DNA of 64,000 nt from Metellina segmentata (Eukaryota; Arthropoda; Arachnida; Araneae; Tetragnathidae): NCBI GenBank assembly GCA_947359465.1, contig OX375873.1, positions 70,569,477 to 70,633,476 of the forward strand. Reading direction: 5' to 3'. Shown here in pieces: positions 57,194 through 64,000 of the stretch; position 1 is the stretch's first letter; each line of letters opens with the position of its first letter. A program made the translations under genes and the position numbers. The notes beneath the pieces are model-generated. The model saw only the letters and a list, made by a program, of their open reading frames with translations, had not been told where the DNA came from and did no database searches.

Positions 57194-57499
57194 TTAATTT
57201 TGTTACTATTTGGATTTTTATTCACTAAAACCGTTATACCTAAAAGTTTTGAAAGCCCGTGTGATATATTACGTGCCTTTGTCCTTTTACATGGCACGAT
57301 CTCATATTCATTTGCTTCTCTACCACCAGAAAAATTGGACAATAAAATGCTTAAAGAGAAGTAAATATTGGGTACGCTGTTGGAGCTCGGTCTCAAGGCT
57401 TTAAGTGAATACGTCTCGTTAGCGAATAGTATATATTTGGGTGTAATGAATGAACAAAAGACAGATTCAGTAATCAATTTTGAGTTCAGTGAACGCTGA
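57194..57499 (+). pseudogene. Possible broken gene or exon, unrecognised
   Basis: The plus-strand frame from 57194 to TGA 57497-57499 has one interruption, TAA at 57362-57364. Peptide segments: KSFESPCDILRAFVLLHGTI, SFASLPPEKLDNKMLKEK before the stop, and ILGTLLELGLKALSEYVSLA then NSIYLGVMNEQKTDSVINFE and FSER after it. The residues look protein-like on both sides of the stop (alternating hydrophobic and polar, Glu/Lys-rich). No family recognised. It may be a host pseudogene fragment, a transposon relic, or chance. Confidence 0.3.
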
Positions 57500-57534
57500 C
57501 GAGTTATTCTTCCCCGTAGACTATGTTCGATATA

Positions 57535-58463
57535 CTGCGTATCAAAAAGTATCTGGAATTCTTCCTTTTAAAAAATATATGGTAGATATCGTCTGCAAAT
57601 TTCTATAAAATACTTTTACGACTTATATAAACATGTGGCAATCGTCATGATTTATTTAATTTTATCGCATGAAAATAAATTTGTTTTTTTTAAGAAAATA
57701 ATCTTTAATTCGTTGTCTTTCCAAACTGTCGAATGTAATTGAGCAAAACACGTGCATTAAATTTTGTTCCCGCAATGAAATTTCTACTACAAACACATTT
57801 TAAATGTTGCAAAAGGCTTTTACAGACGAGTATTTATCAAAAACAACAGTTCTTGATTGGTATTAGAAGTTTAAAGAAATTAGAGAATTCGTCGAAGATG
57901 ATTCCCGATCAGGTAGACCATCCACTTCGATTAATGATCAACATGTCAATCAGGTCAGAGAATTACTGCTTAGTGATCGTCGTTTAACAATAAGATACAT
58001 TATTGAATAAATTCTTACATCATCCGTCTAAACGACAAGTCGAAAACGACCTGAATTATGGCGAGATAACTCATGGGTTTTGCATCACGATAATGCGCCT
58101 TCTCACAATGGCATTATTATTCGTGATTTTTCGACAAAGCATTCAACAGTTACAGCTCCATAAACTCCGTATTCACCTGATATGGCACCCACCGTCTGAC
58201 TTTTTCTTATTTCCACTGGTGAAACTCCCTCTTCGTGGTCCCCATTTTGAGTCCATTGATGCAATAAAAGAAAATTCGATTCGATCTCTGAAGGGGTTTC
58301 ACCAAAACGACTTCAAGGCATGTTTTGAGGATTTGATAAAAAGTTGACAGTTGTGCATTTAAGTCGGAGGAGATTACTTTGAAGGAGATATAATACATTT
58401 TAACCAATAAATTAGTACCTATTGTTTTATGACAGCATTCCGAGTACGATTTGATCACAGCAG
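57535..58463 (+). mobile_element. Mariner element, internally deleted
   Basis: Left end ctgcgtatcaaaaagtatct, right end reverse complemented ctgctgtgatcaaatcgtac, with TA on both sides (57533-57534 and 58464-58465). The TIRs are diverged, yet the interior is clearly mariner. About 930 bp remain compared with about 1.3 kb for a complete element. Confidence 0.8.
57728..58400 (+). pseudogene. Mariner transposase pseudogene
   Basis: The N-terminal half, in shifting frames: EQNTCIKFCSRNEISTTNTF, then KMLQKAFTDEYLSKTTVLDW, VEDDSRSGRPSTSINDQHVN and QVRELLLSDRRLTIRYIIE (helix-turn-helix region). After a deletion of the central part holding the first catalytic Asp come RPELWRDNSWVLHHDNAPSH near 58049 (second Asp), YSPDMAPT near 58172 (DD34D third Asp region), then ESIDAIKENSIRSLKGFHQN and KACFEDLIKS. 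Frameshifts and stops are frequent. The arrangement matches irritans/mauritiana-type mariner proteins. Confidence 0.85.
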
Positions 58464-58469
58464 TATTTC

Positions 58470-60715
58470 TGCATGATGTTTAGACAAATATATGCCTATA
58501 CACCAAAATTAAAAAAAATTCAACTGTGATTAAAAGTTTTTTATGTTCTAAATCGATAGATATTGACGTTTGATTTTGTTTCAGATCAATTTTGACGTCG
58601 TAGCGCCTTGTGGTCCCGAGTTATACTGATTTGAAGTTTGCGAGCCGCAGCGGAAAGTCCCCCAAACGCCGCCCATTCCCGCTTAACGCGGGAAATCTTG
58701 GTCACTAACATGTCTTTGTTCCATCAGCTATCGAATGGCACTAGATTGGTTTGGAAATAATATAGGAATTATGTTAGAACTCACGATACCCATTTTTTCT
58801 TAAACCTTCTTTGCATAATGGTGGAAATTTGCATCATAACATTGAATGCCCAAAAATTCTATAAAAGAACACGTTCACTTTAAGTGGATCGTGTCTGGAT
58901 ACCTTTTTAATGTCCATTGCATAAAAAAAAACATAGCTGTCAAAAATAAGCAAGTGTCACTATCAGTAAAACGAGCTTGAAGTTGTCATTCCGCTGTTTG
59001 TTGTAGTTGCAATAAACGTATGATTTTGTTTTATTATATTTGAGTTTCTATTGCTAAAAAAGTGAAAATGAGTGAAAGAAAGGTTTGTAACATGTGTTTC
59101 TGTTATTTTTAGAGCAATTTCTGAAAAAGTTTGCGTTTAATTTAAAAAATACCACACGATACCATCATATTGTTTTTTGCTAAATTTATACTATAAATAT
59201 ATACTAAGATTTTTTTAACCATTTTCCCTTTAATTTTGAACATGAATTATATCACCTTGATTTATTTCAAAAATAAAGAAAAAATCAGTCAAAGAAGGGT
59301 TAACGCTCAACTCTCCGTAATGACCACCTAGAACTGGTCTGATTTTAAATAAGCATTCACGTCGAAACCACTTACTCACACTTTATCTTGGACTGGGGCT
59401 TGAGAATTTCGGATTGCATTTCCGGTAGTAACCTTTTCACTACCAACTCTATAAAATTTGTTTAAAAACCTGTTTTTTTCTGATAAATGTTATGAAATAC
59501 TTCAATGTTCTCAAATAAATTCCTCTTTTAGATGATAGCATCATAGGGTACTAAACACTTTAGGTACACAATATGTGTACCTCGGGTCTCAATTATTCTG
59601 AAAGCGTAATAATTTTTAAATGATAAGGTATTGAACTCATATTTAAGTACTTAGAAATTATCAACTAAAACACATCAACTAAAGGACTTAGAAATCGTTA
59701 AAAACCAATTAAACCTACTTACGCTTTTATGAGCACGTTGATTCGAAGCCATTCCTTCGAAATCGCTTTTGAATAATAAACATTCGAAAGGAACTACCGA
59801 TTTATACTACCATCCATTGGTGTCAATCAGAAGCTTAGTCGTCCTCGCACGTTTACACGAGTTCTTAACTATCAATTTTAACAGAAAGATTATTTTAAGG
59901 CGAAAGAGTCGAGGTCCACGTATGTGGACCTAGGTAGCGAAGAAGTTATGTTTAGTTAACCGCGGAATTTGAGCGGTAAAGTATTTTAATTAAAAAGAGG
60001 GACCAACTGCAAATAATTGAACTTAGAGATTTAAGTATGCTTCTGACGAAAATAAAGCTAACATAGTCAAACTAATACCACACGGCTCATTCCTTTTCGT
60101 AAGTTATTATTATGTTTAGTTTAACTGATTTGACTCATATTTAATCTTTAATATTATAAAAGGAAGCATTTGTGTGTGTGTATGTGTGTGGACTATCCTG
60201 ATGAATCTATGTCACTTATAATAATGAGATTTGGCAAAGAGGTAGTCCGAATTTTTGTTCAATTTTTCAATCGTGCCCTAATTTCAAAATTTTATGTAGA
60301 ATATTTTAAAATTAATTTAATGTTCAGAAGTTTTATTGTTAGAAGTTTTAACTCAACTTTTATACTTAGAAGTTTTATAATGTTATACATATGTTGTATT
60401 TTGAATGATGTTTATTTTAATAAGTAGAAATGTTTTTCGCCGAAATATCTTTAATTTTTCTTGGGTATTTTACTGTCTTATAATCACCAAAACATTTCCT
60501 GCAGCTTTGTCAAAAATTGCTGATTTATCTATTTATTTGAAGATAGTTGCATCGTAACATTTTTATTCCTACATAAATTAGTGATATTATTTATTGATAT
60601 GTATTTAGAAGTCCAAAATATTCTATTTATATTTCCTATGATTCTTATTATAATTGATATATTTATTCTTTTTATTTAACAAAGGTAGTGTCAAATGTTT
60701 TGGTGCTAGGGATAG
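58470..60715. other. Intergenic DNA with a less AT-rich patch
   Basis: At about 58570-58700 the sequence is richer in G+C (agccgcagcggaaagtcccc, attcccgcttaacgcgggaa). About 370 bp further on is aaaatgagtgaaagaaag followed by gtttgt, which could be a tiny first coding exon plus donor; this is speculative. At 60160 a tataaaa-tgtgtgtg start like that of the Helitron-like fragment at 44026 occurs, without an end. Confidence 0.35.
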
Positions 60716-60721
60716 GTAGAT

Positions 60722-60842
60722 AGTTGAATTAACGCAACACTCGAGTAACACAACGGGCTTTTGGCTACGGTCAGAGAACGATTCCGATAGGTAAAATCCA
60801 AAGAAGTAATTTTAACCCACTGTTCATATGACGAGGTTCATG
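60722..60842 (-). repeat. SINE family A, tail fragment
   Basis: gaattaacgcaacactcgag, acacaacgggcttttggcta and a ttttaacccactgttcatat version of the central block. Highly diverged. Confidence 0.65.
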
Positions 60843-61002
60843 CTATTGAGGGAAGCAGCGTAGATTACTTAGAAATCTTTGAAACTTAGGTAGCGTGACT
60901 GAGTTGGTGATTGTGGCCATTATGGTAAGATATTTTATTTAAGTCAAGCATGTGTTCTATATTAAACAATACGAAAACTAAAAATGTGTGTTTTTAGACA
61001 GG

Positions 61003-61095
61003 TAGTTAATTAACGTCAAACTGAAGCAACGTAATGGACAATTGGTTAAAGTCCGGGATCCATATCGAAGGCAAAAATACAAGTGTGGTTTTCAG
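61003..61095 (-). repeat. SINE family A, tail fragment
   Basis: taattaacgtcaaactgaag, caattggttaaagtccggga and tatcgaaggcaaaaa, then lost. Confidence 0.65.
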
Positions 61096-61469
61096 CTCAT
61101 GCGCATTTTATATTCTTATAGTCGCTAAATTCTCACTGGAAATACTGCTCAAATTGCCGTCTCATCTACTTTTGAAGATAATTGATTCTTAGCATTTTAA
61201 TTTCCTCACAAAGAATTAATAATTTCAAAATAGTATAAAAAGATTTTACGTTGCATTATATATGTATGTTGGTTGGTTGGTTTCTGGGCCAGACCTAATC
61301 AAGGTGCACCGAATTAATACTCTTTATCAAGTAAATACATGTACAGATACACAGAAGAGAAGTTTCTACTGATACAGGACAGAGAAATACACTCAGGGTG
61401 CTTACAGGAATCGCGCTAATTATAGTTTACAGGCACAGTGAACAAAATTACAGGTAAGGTAAGGTAAGG

Positions 61470-61795
61470 TAATTTTAATTAACGTCGAACTAGAACAACA
61501 CAATGGGCTATTGGCGACGGTCAGGGATCAACCCACCATGGGAATGACCCGACGACAACACCACGTAATTTTGAACCACGGTAAGATGACGAGTCAACAT
61601 CTGAGCTGGAACCCCACTCTCAAAACTTCCACACCAGCCCAACGTGAGGACTTTCGGCTACGACAGATTTAAGATGCACCAGCCACCTCTACACCATACG
61701 CTTACAAGCATCCATGCCCCGACCCGGATTCTAACCAGGAACCTTCCGATCCAGGGGCTAACACCTTAACCGCTATATCGGTTGGTGGGCCAAAA
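61470..61795 (-). repeat. SINE family A, full length, second head type
   Basis: A well preserved body (cgtaattttgaaccacggta, ctgagctggaaccccactct, acgacagatttaagatgcac) joined to the same head type as at 40386. On the minus strand: ggttaaggtgttagcccctg and ggaaggttcctggttagaat. A gtaag micro-repeat (aggtaaggtaaggtaaggta) at 61452 marks the left flank. Confidence 0.85.
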
Positions 61796-61821
61796 TTACA
61801 GAGTCCACGCTTACTAGGTAG

Positions 61822-62110
61822 GTATTTTAATTAACGTCGTGCTGAAGCAACACAACGGTCTATTGACGATGGTCCGGGATCAATCCGAGGATCAGACCAC
61901 GTAATTTTGAGCCACGGTCAGATGACGAGGCAACACCTGAGCTGGAACCCCACTCTCCAAACATCCACACCACGCCAACGTGAGGATATTTCTGGCCACG
62001 ACGGATTTAACGCGCACCAGCGCCATTTGTACACGACGGTCATATGCTGGATTTGAACTCGCAACCCTCGTTTGCTAATTCGATGCACTCCCATTCGGGC
62101 AACAGCGTTC
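61822..62110 (-). repeat. SINE family A, full length, first head type
   Basis: From ttaattaacgtcgtgctgaa to the complement of the common head (gaactcgcaaccctcgtttg and ctaattcgatgcactcccat). Directly follows the copy with the other head, so the two types can be compared side by side. Confidence 0.85.
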
Positions 62111-62135
62111 TCCACGACTTACTAGGATATATTTA

Positions 62136-62583
62136 GGCCCGGTGCACACATCCGGTTTTTCAACGTGCGGCGCCGCTGCCGCAACGCAAGTGCGGTCTGA
62201 GATGCATTAGATCCAATGGAGCAGTGCACACATGCTTCCAGCGCCGCTGGGGCGACGCACGTTCAACTTGAGTGCAATTTGTACCGCAGTTCCCCACGGC
62301 GCCGCACAGTCGCCGCACATAAGTCTCAGTTCTGACGTACCTTGTTTTTATAAACAAATGGAATATAAATAACAGTTAATAAATGGTTGTATCCATTAAC
62401 GTCTATTTTGTTTCAAAATATACTTTTTTTACACTAAGTAAGCGAAATAAGCACGTTTTCTTCGATAGAATATTTATCGCAAATGGCGCGAAATGAATAC
62501 TTCCGTCATTTCACGGTTATGTGTGCATAGTTGGGCTTCGATGCCACTTTGGCCGGGTGCACACCGGATGTGTGCACCCGGCC
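62136..62583. mobile_element. PIF/Harbinger-like MITE, copy 2
   Basis: Left end ggcccggtgcacacatccgg, right end reverse complemented ggccgggtgcacacatccgg, flanked by TTA (62133-62135 and 62584-62586). The last 33 bp form a perfect hairpin: ggccgggtgcacac, loop cggat, gtgtgcacccggcc. Interior GC-rich gcggc/gccgc words and the cttcgatagaatatttatcg block are shared with 52666-53070. No coding capacity. Confidence 0.9.
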
Positions 62584-62589
62584 TTATTC

Positions 62590-63365
62590 ATACAATTTGA
62601 TTTGTAAATTAAAAATTAAAAAAATTAAATTTAAATTGTATATTAAAACTTGTAAAAAACGACTTCATTGGTATTTTAAAAATAATTTTTAGCATTATGA
62701 TTATGTATATACGCAATTTGTCAATTTGTTTCATTCGAAAATTCGTTCCTATGATTTATTTGTTCTTAACTTTTAGTCTCAAAATTTTAACAAACTATTC
62801 ATGACTAAACTCATAGATACGCAAAATCTATTCGATATTATTTATGTCAGAGTAACCTAACTATTCACTCTCATTACGATTACGAATTGAATTCATGTTA
62901 ACCTAATCTTAAATTTAGATTTGACTTGTTCAGCTGTGTTTCCACTGTCTCTAGGCTGGGAAACATATACTAGGTGCAATCTCTTCATTTCCTGGGAAGT
63001 AAATTAAGGAAAGAATTTAGGGACAGTATATAGCTTGTTATTAATTACTCAGATCAAATCCTCAAATCAGCTCCATGGCGTTTAGTCGCGTAATTTAATA
63101 AAGCTGTTGTTAACATCGATTGTAGTCTGACGCTTCAAATTTGAAAGATGATGAATGGTTTTCATGACGTGAAACAGTTAATGCTTCTGGTACTAAATTG
63201 AATAGTCCGTTTTATTATAAGATCGTTTAAGGGCATATAGTTTTCTTAAAAGAGTATCATGTGAAGTATTTAAAAAAAAATTGTTATTGAGTGTTCCGAA
63301 ATTCGACAACAGATTTATTAATTCCATTGCATGCTTTCGAACAATTCGTAAAAATGTTTGACTGA
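62590..63365. other. Intergenic DNA
   Basis: AT-rich, no supported feature. Confidence 0.5.
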
Positions 63366-63369
63366 AATG

Positions 63370-64000
63370 TATTTATAATTATTCCTAACTTCTTGTTTAT
63401 AATGAGTTTGAGCACAATTTCTACTGAAATGAAGGAAAATATTTGAATGAAATGTATTTATAATTATTCCTAATTTCTTATTTATAATGAGTGTAAATTC
63501 ATTTTACATTTGAGAACATTTTCTACTGAAATGAAGGAAAATATTTGAATGAAAAGTATTTATAATTATTCCTAATTTCTTATTTATAATGAGTGTAAAT
63601 ACATTTTACATTTGAGCACATTTTCTACTGAAATGAAGGAAAATATTTGAATGAAATGTATTTATAATTATTCCTAATTTCTTATTTATAATGAGTTTAA
63701 ATACATTTTACATTTGAGCACATTTTCTACTGAAATGAAGGAAAATATTTGAATGAAAAGTATTTATAATTATTCCTAATTTCTTATTTATAATGAGTGT
63801 AAATACATTTTACATTTGAGCACATTTTCTACTGAAATGAAGGAAAATATTTGAATGAAATGTATTTATAATTATTCCTAATTTCTTATTTATAATGAGT
63901 TTAAATACATTCTACATTTGAGCACATTTTCTACTGAAATGCAGGAACATATTTGAATGAAAAGTATTTATAATTATTCCTAATTTCGTATTTATAATGA
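63370..64000. repeat. Satellite array, 102-bp unit, runs off the window
   Basis: Unit start tatttataattattcctaat occurs at 63370, 63455, 63557, 63659, 63761, 63863 and 63965: one 85-bp step and then exact 102-bp steps. Units continue ttcttatttataatgagtgt, acattttctactgaaatgaa and ggaaaatatttgaatga. The words gaaatgtattt and gaaaagtattt alternate at successive unit starts, so the real repeat is a 204-bp dimer. Confidence 0.95.

Noticed and set aside
56093..57228. Hydrophobic open frames of 160, 74 and 96 codons
   Set aside because: They arise from T-rich repeats and AT-rich sequence, so membrane-like composition is expected by chance. The minus strand over 56572-56770 is equally open.
59924..59945. 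A palindrome ggtccacgtatgtggacc
   Set aside because: A 7-bp stem without any transcript, terminator or transposon context.

Overview
This window reads as a gene-poor, strongly AT-rich piece of an animal nuclear genome. Long open frames are absent, simple (TA)n tracts are frequent, and the recognisable coding sequence is almost all decayed transposon protein. The mix of Tc1/mariner, pogo-like, hAT, PIF/Harbinger-like, Helitron and I/Jockey-type non-LTR elements with abundant tRNA-derived SINEs fits an arthropod. A chelicerate, perhaps an orb-weaving spider, is my guess; this is an inference from repeat style, not proven by any gene. No bacterial operon, CRISPR array, rRNA gene or intact host gene was found.

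Layout. 1-9 kb: AT-rich DNA with two SINE copies and a short Tc1-like relic with matching terminal inverted repeats (TIRs). 9-14 kb: a TTAA-flanked element, a pogo/Tigger-like element and a Tc1-like transposase relic. 17.6-23.8 kb: a decayed non-LTR retrotransposon (ORF1, endonuclease, start of reverse transcriptase) split by two later insertions, a fully palindromic hAT-like foldback element (8-bp target duplication) and a 2.3-kb long-TIR element. 24-29 kb: a candidate host exon on the minus strand, two SINE families and a minisatellite with a three-unit higher-order period. 30-32.9 kb: a 217-bp tandem duplication and two head-to-tail Helitron-like elements. 34.7-36.4 kb: seven tandem copies (235 bp) of a retrotransposon 3' end with alternating variants. 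38.5-40.4 kb: a hAT element inserted in a SINE. 41.4-44.4 kb: a palindrome-rich element, two abutting Tc1-like elements (the second a near-complete DD36E transposase with two stops) and a Helitron-like fragment. 50.5-53.6 kb: a 3.1-kb TIR element holding a shared repeat, a 63-bp tandem array and a Harbinger-like MITE. 54-58.5 kb: a retrotransposon tail, SINE copies, a possible broken gene and an internally deleted mariner. 60-64 kb: SINE copies, a second Harbinger-like MITE and a 102-bp satellite running off the window end.

No genes work together here as a pathway. The main story is layered transposition: old elements serve as targets for younger ones, and three separate tandem arrays show higher-order (dimer or trimer) structure. 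The most interesting points are the SINE family whose conserved body carries at least three different tRNA-like heads, the dimeric array of a retrotransposon tail, and one or two unrecognised open segments that may be host exons.
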